Assembly (NCBI GenBank): GCA_001774505.1
Contig: MFAF01000148.1
Span: 6,877-11,949, forward strand
From: Candidatus Coatesbacteria bacterium RBG_13_66_14
GTDB taxonomy: Bacteria > RBG-13-66-14
Direction of reading: 5' to 3'
Length of the DNA: 5,073 nucleotides
A model generated the notes under the pieces. That model was not told where the DNA came from, searched no databases, and was given only the letters and a program-made list of their open reading frames with translations. Position numbers and translations under genes: made by a program. Of the stretch, positions 1 to 5,073 are shown piece after piece; the stretch's first letter is position 1; the number at the start of each line of letters is the position of its first letter.

Positions 1-209
1 CCAAGGTGATGGACCTCTCCTTCTGCGGACAGGCCCTGGCCGCCGAGTTCTTGAAAAAAAACAAGGGGCTCGCGCCTCGGGTTCACACCTTCCCCGCCGA
101 GGTGGATTCACGTATCGCCGCGCTCAAGCTGGAGAGCATGGGCGTCGCCATTGACGTCCTGACCGAACGGCAGCGGAAGTACCTCGCATCCTGGCGCGAG
201 GGCACGTAG
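1..209 (+). CDS. ahcY: S-adenosylhomocysteine hydrolase, C-terminal end (partial, 5' end outside window)
   Basis: The enzyme reversibly splits S-adenosylhomocysteine into adenosine and homocysteine in the cytoplasm. This removes the product inhibitor of methyltransferases and feeds the methionine cycle. Only the last 68 codons are here: the reading frame is open from base 3 and ends with TAG at 207-209. The residues match the family's C-terminal block: a VMDLSF start followed by QALAAEFLKKN, then a Pro-x-Glu-Val-Asp stretch, LKLESMG, and the terminal LTERQRKYLASWREGT. The family more often has FANQA where this protein has FCGQA, a minor variation. From knowledge of the family, the ending in SW-x-x-GT is that of the shorter bacterial/archaeal (Thermotoga-like) form; the Lys- and Tyr-containing KPDHYRY extension of the eukaryotic form is absent. 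The catalytic and NAD-binding core lies upstream of the window. Internal GTG/ATG codons at 6 and 9 are not starts. The next gene follows after 24 bases, so the two are probably co-transcribed. Confidence 0.93.
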   Translation, partial: KVMDLSFCGQALAAEFLKKNKGLAPRVHTFPAEVDSRIAALKLESMGVAIDVLTERQRKYLASWREGT

Positions 210-233
210 GGCCGACCGACGGAGCGGAAGACG

Positions 234-836
234 ATGCGGTACAGACTCGTGACGGTAGGGTTGGCAGTAGTGCTGGGGCTCATCCCGGTCGCCTGCGAAC
301 GGGCGGGCGAGCCGGTGGAAGACGTCGTGGAGCGGACCGCGGTCGTCTTCGAGCCGACCAACCCCTGGCCCCTCTTCAACGACACGCTCGGCTTCGTCCT
401 CTACTACGACCGCGATTTCTGGGAACGCGCCCACGCGACTGAATCCCCCGACGGTGTGGGCACGGTCGTTATGGGTTCCAAGGAGCACCGCGAGGTGCTG
501 CGCGTCGTCGTCGAAACGATGCCTGATGGAGTCCCCCTGCCGGCCCGCGTGGCGGAGCAGGTGGAGATGCTCACCGCCGAGCTGCCCCGTTTCGAGCGCC
601 TCGGCGAGGAGCGGGTTCTCATCGCCGGGCTGGAGGGACGCCGCCTGGATTACACCTTCCTCGAGGGCGAGACGACGATGCGGGTGAGCGAGTACCACTT
701 CTACGCCGACGACCGGTACTTCGTCCTGGGGCTGGGAACGGAGGAGCCGCGGTGGGAGGCCTTCGAGCCGCGGGCGCTGGCCATCGCCGCCGGATTCCGG
801 GTGACCGAGCCGAAGACCGAACCGCTGGAGTGGTGA
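234..836 (+). CDS. Putative exported protein or lipoprotein of unknown function, 200 aa
   Basis: I do not recognise a specific family. The N-terminus (MRYRLVTVGLAVVLGLIPVAC) has two early arginines and a hydrophobic stretch ending at Cys21, so it is a secretion signal. The lipobox is imperfect: Val19-Ala20-Cys21 fits, but Pro18 stands at the -3 position where Leu is usual. Lipid attachment is therefore plausible rather than certain. The remaining ~180 residues have no membrane segment. They contain an early GFVLYYDRDFWE segment, a mid-protein strand pattern (VLRVVVETM) and a late YHFYADDRYFVLGLG strand followed by a helix and GFRV. This order resembles PsbP/DcrB-like single-domain envelope proteins, but that is a fold-level guess. 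The ATG at 234 is chosen because a purine-rich GGAGCGGAAG lies just upstream (221-230) and because it gives a complete signal peptide. Its position 24 bases behind ahcY suggests read-through from that gene, but no functional link to the methyl cycle is evident. Confidence 0.85.
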   Translation: MRYRLVTVGLAVVLGLIPVACERAGEPVEDVVERTAVVFEPTNPWPLFNDTLGFVLYYDRDFWERAHATESPDGVGTVVMGSKEHREVLRVVVETMPDGVPLPARVAEQVEMLTAELPRFERLGEERVLIAGLEGRRLDYTFLEGETTMRVSEYHFYADDRYFVLGLGTEEPRWEAFEPRALAIAAGFRVTEPKTEPLEW

Positions 837-873
837 AGCGCCGGTCGGTTCAGTCGTTGCCGTTGGCCTGAAT

Positions 874-900
874 GTAGGGCGGGGATTTCGGTCCCCGCCG
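874..900. repeat. GTAGGG-type palindrome, copy 1 (UUCG-looped hairpin)
   Basis: The sequence begins GTAGGGCGG. It folds into a perfect 8-bp stem, GGCGGGGA at 878-885 pairing with TCCCCGCC at 892-899. The stem closes on a TTTCGG loop that can form a T-G closing pair around a TTCG tetraloop. It lies 37 bases past the stop codon of the exported-protein gene. No T-tract follows, so it is not a classical terminator; it could act as a 3'-end stabiliser if transcribed. The same GTAGGG(G)CGG opening recurs at 982 and 1113. Confidence 0.8.
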
Positions 901-913
901 TTATAAAAGGAAG

Positions 914-1020
914 CCCTCACCCTTAATCCCGTAGGCGAGTCTCTCCCACGGGGAGAGGGAGACCGCTGCATTTGCGATGACGTAGGGCGGCCCCGTAGGA
1001 CGAGTCCTCTGCGGGCCGCC
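914..1020. repeat. Composite palindromic repeat unit 1
   Basis: The unit starts CCCTCACCC (914-922) and continues with CCCGTAGGCG (928-937). Next is a hairpin with CTCTCCC at 941-947 pairing with GGGAGAG at 951-957 around a 3-base loop. It then carries the conserved 27-base block at 961-987 and ends in a GTAGGG-type hairpin, GGCGGCCC (986-993) pairing with GGGCCGCC (1013-1020), with a smaller AGGA/TCCT stem inside the loop. Every landmark recurs in the same order in the unit starting at 1046. CCCTCACCC plus CTCTCCC...GGGAGAG resembles REP-like intergenic elements seen in many bacterial genomes; that comparison is from general knowledge, not from a search. Confidence 0.8.
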
Positions 1021-1045
1021 GCTTTATCTGCTATCTCAACCTCGA

Positions 1046-1138
1046 CCCTCACCCCAGCCCGTCGGCGCGCCGCCCCCCAGAGGGGGGAGGGGACCGCTGC
1101 TTTTGCGATGACGTAGGGGCGGGGCTCCGTCCCCGCCC
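1046..1138. repeat. Composite palindromic repeat unit 2
   Basis: This is a diverged second copy of the unit at 914-1020. It has CCCTCACCC (1046-1054), CCCGTCGGCG (1058-1067), a hairpin of six C (1073-1078) against six G (1082-1087) around AGA, and the 27-base block (1092-1118). It ends in a GTAGGG-type hairpin, GGGCGGGG (1117-1124) against CCCCGCCC (1131-1138). The 27-base block differs from 961-987 at one base only (A970 versus T1101), 131 bases apart. The hairpin stems differ in sequence between copies yet stay perfectly paired. Confidence 0.8.
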
Positions 1139-1158
1139 GCAGGCCGCGGTTCTTTTTT
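1137..1158 (+). terminator. Weak intrinsic terminator candidate
   Basis: CCGC (1137-1140) can pair with GCGG (1146-1149) around a 5-base loop. TTC and six T (1153-1158) follow immediately. A four-pair stem is short for a Rho-independent terminator, and the fold competes with the stronger hairpin at 1117-1138, whose right arm overlaps it. Its position before the protease promoter would suit ending transcription from ahcY and the exported-protein gene. Confidence 0.27.
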
Positions 1159-1160
1159 AT

Positions 1161-1190
1161 TTGATTTCACGGCGCGAATTAGCCTAAGAT
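1161..1190 (+). promoter_or_regulatory. Candidate promoter of the protease gene
   Basis: TTGATT (1161-1166, four of six matches to TTGACA) and TAAGAT (1185-1190, four of six matches to TATAAT) are separated by 18 bases. They lie in the only AT-rich patch before the gene. Transcription would begin around 1197, giving a leader of about 30 bases. A purine-rich ribosome binding stretch (GGGAAGGGGGA, 1213-1223) precedes the ATG at 1227. The promoter consensus of this organism is unknown, so the call rests on resemblance to sigma-70 boxes and on position. Confidence 0.4.
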
Positions 1191-1226
1191 AAAAAAGGTG
1201 AGAAAGGTTTCAGGGAAGGGGGACCG

Positions 1227-4200
1227 ATGCGCAAGCTGATTTACGCTTTTCTGACGGCGCTCCTCTTGACCGCGGGAGCCCACGCCGAACGCCTCCTGGT
1301 CGCGGAGCCGACCGTTCCGCAACCGGTGGAGGTTCGGTACGTCGAGGGCGAGATCATCGTTTGGTTCACGCGGGTGCTGGACGAAGCGGAGGTACTGGCC
1401 GCCGTCCGGGAGGTGGGACCGTCCATCGGTCTGGAGAAACGCAGCGACGTGACGCCGGAGAGGGTGCTGCTGTCCGTCCCCCCCGGTCGGGAGGAGGAGT
1501 ACGCCGGGCGTTGCGAGCTCCTGCCCGGCGTGCTGGCCGCGGCGCCGAACTTCGTCTACCGCCTGGAGTGGACCCCCGACGACGACTACTACTACTTACA
1601 GTGGCACTACAACAAGGATGACTTCATCTACCTGGAGGAGGGCTGGGACATCAACCGGGGCGGCGACTCCTCGGTCATCATCGCCGTCCTGGACACCGGC
1701 GTGGCCTACGAGGAATACACCGTACCGAGCTATGAGCAGGACGAGGTAATCGGCGGCACCTACCACCAGGCGCCCGAGCTCTCCGAAGTCACCTTCGTCA
1801 GCCCCTACGACTTCATCCACTCGGACAGCCACCCCAACGACCAGCACGGCCACGGCACCCACGTCACCGGGACGCTGGCCCAGGACACCGACAACAATGA
1901 AGGTGTGGCGGGCGTGGCGTTCGACTGCCGGATTATGCCGGTGCAGGTCCTGAACTGGGAGGGCTCCAGCGAGGGCTGGTCGGTGGCCGACGGGATAGAC
2001 TGGGCGCGGACCCATTCGGCCGACGTGATAAACATGAGCCTGGGCGGCTACGGCAACGACTCGGTCATGCACCAGGCTTGCATAGACGCCTACAACGCCG
2101 GAATCGTTTTGGCGGCCGCCGCGGGGAACGACAACACCACCCAGAAACATTACCCCTCGAGTTACGCCGAAGTCATCTGCGTCGGGGCGGTGCGCTACGA
2201 CGCCGAGCGGGCCTACTACTCCAACTACGGCCCCGACCAGGAGATTATGGCCCCGGGCGGCGACTTGAGAGTGGACCAGGACGGCGACGAGTGGCCCGAC
2301 GGTGTCCTCCAGCAGACGTACTACGATTTGGACCTCCCCGTGGACCTGGGTGCCGGTTTCAGCTACTGGTTCTTCCAGGGCACCTCCATGGCCTGCCCCC
2401 ACGTGGCGGCCGCCGTGGGCCTCATGATCTCCGAGGGCATCACCGGCCCCGACAACATCCGCGCCACCCTGCACTCCACCGCCACCGACCTGGGGCCGAC
2501 CGGCCGGGATGATGAGTACGGCTACGGGCTCATCAACATCGAGCAGGCCCTGGGCGGCAGCGTGATGCTCCTGACCACCGACCCCTTCGACGGCAAGTCC
2601 AACGTGGAGCTGAACGCCAATGTCGTCCTGACCTTCAACACCGCGATGGACACGGACCCCTCCGAGCTGACCTTCACCTGCTCGCCCAACCCGGGCGGAT
2701 GGTCGCGCGCCTGGTCCTCGGGGAACACGGTGCTGACGCTTTCCCACTCTGACTTCGAGTACGGCACCGCCTACACCTTCAACCTCACCTCGGCCCACTC
2801 CAGCACGGGGAAGCCCCTGGACGGCTCCCTGGTGCCCAACCCCTTCCACTTCACCACCGAGTACCGGGCGCCCTACCTCATCGCCACCGACCCCGCCGAC
2901 GGCGCCCAGATGCAGCCCGTGGACAAGGACATCGTCCTCACCTTCGACATCGCCATGGACACCACCACCTCGCAGCTCACCTTCACCTGCTCCCCCAATC
3001 CCGGCGGGTGGTCGCGCGCCTGGTCCTCGGGCAACACGGTGGTGACGCTTTCCCACAACGACTTCGAATACGAGACGAGCTACACCTTCACCCTCACCCA
3101 GGCCCACTCGTCCGACGGGGTGCCGCTGGGCGGCTCCTCGGTTCCCAACCCCTTCCACTTCACCTCGCAGCCCGAGGCCCCGATCCTGGTGGAGACCGAT
3201 CCCGAGGACGGCGAAACCAATGTGCCCATCGAAAAGGACGTGGTGTTGACCTTCGACCGGGCCATGGACACGAACCCGTCGTCGCTCACCTTCGACTGCG
3301 ACCCCGACCCGGGTGGCTGGACGCGGGCCTGGTCGAGCGGTGACGAGGTGCTCACCCTCTCCCATGACGATTTCACCGAGGACACCCTTTACACCTTCGA
3401 GCTGCTGACGGCCAAATCGGCGGAGGGGCTGAACCTGGCCGGCTCCTCGGTGCCCAACCCCTTCACCTTCCGCACCGAGTCGCCCTGGCCGATCCTCATC
3501 GAAACCACGCCCGCCGACGGGGCCGAAGACATCCCCGTCGGGATGGACGTGATACTGGTCTTCGACCGGCCGATGGACTCCGACACCGGGCTGGTGGACT
3601 TCACCTGCTCCCCCGACCCGGGCGGGTGGGAGCTCACCTGGACGGATAACACGACCCTGCACCTGGCCCACGAGTTCTTCGGATACGAGACGGCCTACAC
3701 CTTCGAGCTCCTGGACGCCGTGTCCGAGGACGGCTACCACTTCACCGATTCCATGGTGCCCAACCCCTTCAGCTTCACCACCGAACAGTACGTGGGGGTG
3801 ATTCTGGCCGACCTCGGCGCGTCGGCGTCTGACGAGGGCGTTCTCGTCAACTGGCGGTTCTCGGAAGGGGAGCCGGTCGGCATCCGGGTCCTGCGCTCGG
3901 TGGACGGCGGGCCGCCGGAATACCTCTTCACCCAGGGCCTGCCCGGCGGCGCGACGGTCTACCTCGACCGCGGGGTGGAGCCTGGGGTCGCCTATAGTTA
4001 TTGGTTGGAGACCCTGGACGCCCAGGGCGTCGTCGAGCGCTTCGGCCCCACGACCGAAGTGCGGCTCGAGCCGGAGGCGCTGGTCTTCGGCCTGGACACC
4101 CCTTACCCCCAGCCCGCGGACGGCAGGGTCCACCTCGACTTCACGCTGCCCGCGGACGGCCGGGCGGTTTTAACGGTTTACGACCTGGCCGGTCGGCGCG

Positions 4201-4343
4201 TGGCCACCCTGGTGGATGCCGAACTCACCGCGGGGCGGCACGAAATTTCTTGGAGCTGCGCGGAAATTCCCTCCGGCGTGTACCTCGTCCGCCTGGAAAC
4301 AAGCGAGGGATCGCTGACCAATCGTTTAGTAATCGGCCGCTGA
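1227..4343 (+). CDS. Secreted subtilisin-family (S8) serine protease with four Ig-like repeats and a T9SS/FlgD-type C-terminal tail, 1038 aa
   Basis: This is an extracellular or surface endopeptidase; the substrate is unknown. Residues 1-20 are a signal peptide with an AHA cleavage site before Glu21. Residues ~35-113 form an inhibitor-like propeptide ending PGVLAAAPNFVYR, as in fervidolysin-type zymogens, then YYYLQWHYN leads into the catalytic domain (~130-445). The triad is intact: Asp156 (AVLDTG), His209 (HGTHVTGT) and Ser387 (GTSMACPH), with oxyanion Asn301 (AAGNDN). Asp350, 352, 354 and 358 form a likely calcium loop before the Ser motif. Four SbsA/Big_5-like domains follow (448-853, period exactly 103), then a fibronectin-III-like module (~857-947). 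The tail (~952-1038) is a FlgD-Ig/Por-secretion-type domain: TPYPQPADG, VLTVYDLAGRRVATL, AGRHEISW, SGVYLVRLE. Family tails often show YPNPF where this has YPQPA. Mature activity would require removal of the propeptide. Use of a type IX system is inference, since such tails also occur where that system is unproven. It appears monocistronic, with a promoter before it and a terminator after it. Confidence 0.95.
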   Translation: MRKLIYAFLTALLLTAGAHAERLLVAEPTVPQPVEVRYVEGEIIVWFTRVLDEAEVLAAVREVGPSIGLEKRSDVTPERVLLSVPPGREEEYAGRCELLPGVLAAAPNFVYRLEWTPDDDYYYLQWHYNKDDFIYLEEGWDINRGGDSSVIIAVLDTGVAYEEYTVPSYEQDEVIGGTYHQAPELSEVTFVSPYDFIHSDSHPNDQHGHGTHVTGTLAQDTDNNEGVAGVAFDCRIMPVQVLNWEGSSEGWSVADGIDWARTHSADVINMSLGGYGNDSVMHQACIDAYNAGIVLAAAAGNDNTTQKHYPSSYAEVICVGAVRYDAERAYYSNYGPDQEIMAPGGDLRVDQDGDEWPDGVLQQTYYDLDLPVDLGAGFSYWFFQGTSMACPHVAAAVGLMISEGITGPDNIRATLHSTATDLGPTGRDDEYGYGLINIEQALGGSVMLLTTDPFDGKSNVELNANVVLTFNTAMDTDPSELTFTCSPNPGGWSRAWSSGNTVLTLSHSDFEYGTAYTFNLTSAHSSTGKPLDGSLVPNPFHFTTEYRAPYLIATDPADGAQMQPVDKDIVLTFDIAMDTTTSQLTFTCSPNPGGWSRAWSSGNTVVTLSHNDFEYETSYTFTLTQAHSSDGVPLGGSSVPNPFHFTSQPEAPILVETDPEDGETNVPIEKDVVLTFDRAMDTNPSSLTFDCDPDPGGWTRAWSSGDEVLTLSHDDFTEDTLYTFELLTAKSAEGLNLAGSSVPNPFTFRTESPWPILIETTPADGAEDIPVGMDVILVFDRPMDSDTGLVDFTCSPDPGGWELTWTDNTTLHLAHEFFGYETAYTFELLDAVSEDGYHFTDSMVPNPFSFTTEQYVGVILADLGASASDEGVLVNWRFSEGEPVGIRVLRSVDGGPPEYLFTQGLPGGATVYLDRGVEPGVAYSYWLETLDAQGVVERFGPTTEVRLEPEALVFGLDTPYPQPADGRVHLDFTLPADGRAVLTVYDLAGRRVATLVDAELTAGRHEISWSCAEIPSGVYLVRLETSEGSLTNRLVIGR
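2568..3785 (+). repeat. Four tandem 309-bp units encoding Ig-like (Big_5/SbsA-type) domains
   Basis: The units start at residues 448, 551, 654 and 757 of the protease; the last is slightly shorter. Each opens with a T-D/T-P-x-D-G turn, continues with a VVLTF/VILVF strand and an AMD or PMD turn, then F-x-C-x-P-x-PGGW, a LSH or LAH strand end and an A/S/L-YTF strand. Each closes with S-x-VPNPF-x-F. One cysteine sits at the same place in every unit (485, 588, 691, 794). Units 1 and 2 are the closest pair at DNA level: 2700-2747 and 3009-3056 match at 46 of 48 bases. Units 3 and 4 have drifted further. Such arrays usually act as stalks that hold a catalytic domain away from the cell surface, or as binding modules; which applies here cannot be seen. 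Confidence 0.88.
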
Positions 4344-4359
4344 ACTCGTTTTACCGAGA

Positions 4360-4392
4360 AAAAGGAAAGGTGTGCCAAACGCCTTTTCTTTT
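4360..4392 (+). terminator. Rho-independent terminator after the protease gene
   Basis: Starting 17 bases after the stop codon, 4360-4373 pairs with 4379-4392 as a 14-bp stem around a GCCAA loop. Two of the pairs are G-T wobbles (4365/4387 and 4371/4381). The upper stem carries the GC pairs (GG/CC at 4369-4370/4382-4383) and the lower stem is A-rich against T-rich (CTTTTCTTTT), so the descending arm supplies the T-tract. The A-rich ascending arm means it could also work on the minus strand. It separates the protease from the downstream gene. Confidence 0.65.
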
Positions 4393-4403
4393 AGGAAATT
4401 TCG

Positions 4404-4443
4404 TGCTAAGTTGACTTGCGTAAAGAGGGGTTTCTTGAGGAGG
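4404..4443 (+). promoter_or_regulatory. Leader of the FG-GAP-type gene: possible -10 element and strong ribosome binding site
   Basis: AGGAGG at 4438-4443, four bases before the ATG at 4448, is a textbook Shine-Dalgarno sequence and fixes the start codon. Upstream, TGCTAAGTT (4404-4412) could be an extended -10 element. A CTAAG core also lies at almost the same distance from the start of the protease gene (1184, 43 bases upstream of its ATG, versus 4406, 42 bases here). No good -35 box is visible at the matching distance, because that position falls inside the terminator's T-rich arm. The ribosome binding site is near-certain; the promoter part is tentative. Confidence 0.45.
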
Positions 4444-4447
4444 AACC

Positions 4448-5073
4448 ATGAAAAGTGTTCATTTGGCTTTATTTTGCCTCCTGCTGGCGCTGACCTTCCC
4501 CATGTTGGCGCTCGAAGCCTTGCAGGATGATTGGTCGGGAGGCGACGGCGTGCCCGGCCCGGTGACGGATTGGGGGGACCAATTCGATACGTCTACGATG
4601 GTTGATTGGTCCAGCAGCCCCGGAGAATTGGCTCTGGGTTATTCGGTTCAGGACACCCTGGTCTCCGACGAGCCGGTTCAACCTACATGTGTGATAGCCG
4701 CTTTCGTGGACGCCGACACCGACCTCGACCTGATCTGTTCCGCTGCGGACATAGCCTGGTACGACAATTCAGACGGATCTGGTGATACCTGGATATCCGA
4801 GCAAATAGCCGATACGGTCGGTGTCCAGTACATGGCCCCGGCCGACATTGACGGGGATGACGACACCGATTTTTTCTACGGAACCTGGCTCATGTCCGGC
4901 AGTGCGGTCATGTGGATGGAGAATGTCGGGTCGGGTTCCTCCTGGATCAGTCATTCGTTGAGTTCCGGAGGCATGAGTTCGGTATTCGCCGTTGACCTGG
5001 ATGAAGACGACGATGTGGATGCCGTCGTCTCTCTCGGCAGCTCGGGGGAGTTGGCGTGGTGGTCTAACGACGA
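4448..5073 (+). CDS. Secreted FG-GAP/VCBS-type repeat protein, N-terminal 208 residues (partial, 3' end outside window)
   Basis: The frame is open from ATG 4448 to the window end with no stop. Residues 1 to about 24 are a signal peptide (Lys2, then a hydrophobic LALFCLLLALTFPMLAL stretch); the cleavage site is not clear, probably near LEA at 22-24. Residues ~25-80 are a Trp/Asp-rich lead-in with no family I can name. Three repeats then begin, 45-50 residues apart, each with an aspartate-rich calcium-type loop: Asp88/90/92/94, Asp133/135/137/139/141 and Asp183/185/187/189/191. Each loop is followed by a W-Y/M/W-D/E/S-N turn (Trp104, Trp156, Trp204). The first two continue with GSG and a W-I-S strand (Trp115, Trp166). 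This is the FG-GAP/VCBS pattern, in which blades build a beta-propeller that binds calcium or adhesion partners outside the cell. The terminator at 4360-4392 makes transcription separate from the protease likely. GC is lower than in the protease gene: hand counts give about 59% over 4501-4800 against 67% over 3301-3600. A similar sorting tail at its missing C-terminus would fit but is not visible. Confidence 0.88.
   Translation, partial: MKSVHLALFCLLLALTFPMLALEALQDDWSGGDGVPGPVTDWGDQFDTSTMVDWSSSPGELALGYSVQDTLVSDEPVQPTCVIAAFVDADTDLDLICSAADIAWYDNSDGSGDTWISEQIADTVGVQYMAPADIDGDDDTDFFYGTWLMSGSAVMWMENVGSGSSWISHSLSSGGMSSVFAVDLDEDDDVDAVVSLGSSGELAWWSND

Larger units (their letters stand above)
837..1226. 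other. 390-base non-coding stretch with palindrome array, weak terminator, promoter and leader
   Basis: No convincing coding region lies here. Bases 837-873 show nothing recognisable. Bases 874-1140 are a dense array of GC-rich palindromes described separately. Bases 1137-1158 form a weak terminator-like structure. From 1151 onward the composition turns AT-rich and carries a candidate promoter and ribosome binding site for the protease gene. The long minus-strand reading frame crossing the region overlaps ahcY and the exported-protein gene and has no family signature. Confidence 0.75.

Noticed and set aside
874..900. UUCG hairpin as a classical terminator of the exported-protein gene
   Set aside because: The stem is strong but is followed by GTTATAAAAGG rather than a T-tract, so it is reported as a repeat or stabiliser only.
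108..1052. 314-codon open frame on the minus strand across ahcY, the exported protein and part of the palindrome array
   Set aside because: It overlaps the clear ahcY end and a + strand gene with signal peptide and ribosome binding site, and it runs through non-coding repeats. Its Arg/Pro-rich translation matches nothing recognisable.
874..1138. CRISPR array
   Set aside because: The repeats are palindromic elements of different lengths separated by 131 bases, only two copies of the long block exist, and there are no uniform spacers or cas genes.
2078..2512. 144-codon + strand frame inside the catalytic domain
   Set aside because: This is an arginine-rich shadow frame overlying the region that encodes the oxyanion Asn and catalytic Ser in the true frame.
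1596..4133. 845-codon open frame on the minus strand inside the protease gene
   Set aside because: It is the mirror of a GC-rich gene with strong third-position bias. Its translation is low-complexity (rich in G, V, R, H) with no family motif, while the + strand frame has an intact catalytic triad and recognisable domains.
4001..4414. 137-codon + strand frame overlapping the protease 3' end and running through the terminator
   Set aside because: It is out of frame with a well-supported sorting-type tail, has an Arg/Gly/Pro-rich shadow translation, and would read through the terminator hairpin.
4411..4416. TTGACT as a -35 box for the FG-GAP-type gene
   Set aside because: A -10 box at normal spacing would fall at about 4434, overlapping the ribosome binding site, and the bases there (CTTGAG) do not fit.
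4448..4480. Lipoprotein signal with Cys10 in the FG-GAP-type protein
   Set aside because: Cys10 is inside the hydrophobic core, too close to the N-terminus, and is preceded by Ala-Leu-Phe, which is not a lipobox.

Overview
The window reads as a stretch of GC-rich chromosome from an uncultured-type bacterium. Two secreted proteins occupy most of it. One carries Ig-like repeats and a C-terminal tail of the type-IX-secretion / FlgD-like sorting family. The other is an FG-GAP/VCBS-type repeat protein. That style of secretome, together with an adenosylhomocysteinase that has the short bacterial/archaeal C-terminus, suggests the FCB superphylum or a neighbouring candidate phylum. This placement is inference from style, not a marker-gene result. 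No tRNA, rRNA, CRISPR array, integrase or transposase is visible.

Layout, all genes on the + strand. (1) Positions 1-209 hold the last 68 codons of an S-adenosylhomocysteine hydrolase (ahcY). (2) After 24 bases comes a 200-aa exported, possibly lipid-anchored protein of unknown function (234-836), probably transcribed with ahcY. (3) Positions 837-1226 are a 390-base non-coding stretch. It holds an alternating array of palindromes: three GTAGGG-type hairpins interleaved with two CCCTCACCC-type hairpin elements, including a near-exact 27-base repeat. A weak terminator-like fold, a candidate promoter and the leader of the next gene follow. (4) Positions 1227-4343 encode a 1038-aa secreted subtilisin-family (S8) protease with an intact Asp/His/Ser triad and oxyanion Asn. 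Its layout is signal peptide, inhibitor-like propeptide, catalytic domain, four 103-residue Ig-like repeats, a fibronectin-III-like module and a sorting-type tail. (5) A good intrinsic terminator (4360-4392) separates it from the next gene. (6) From 4448 to the window end a second secreted protein begins, with a strong ribosome binding site, a signal peptide and three Asp-rich calcium-loop repeats; it is cut by the window edge.

The first two genes are housekeeping methyl-cycle metabolism plus an envelope protein. The last two look like independently transcribed extracellular or surface proteins. I see no evidence of a new defence or mobile system. The least explained element is the palindrome array at 874-1140, where flanks are conserved while stem sequences change on both arms together. 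That pattern fits selection on, or mobilisation of, a folded element.
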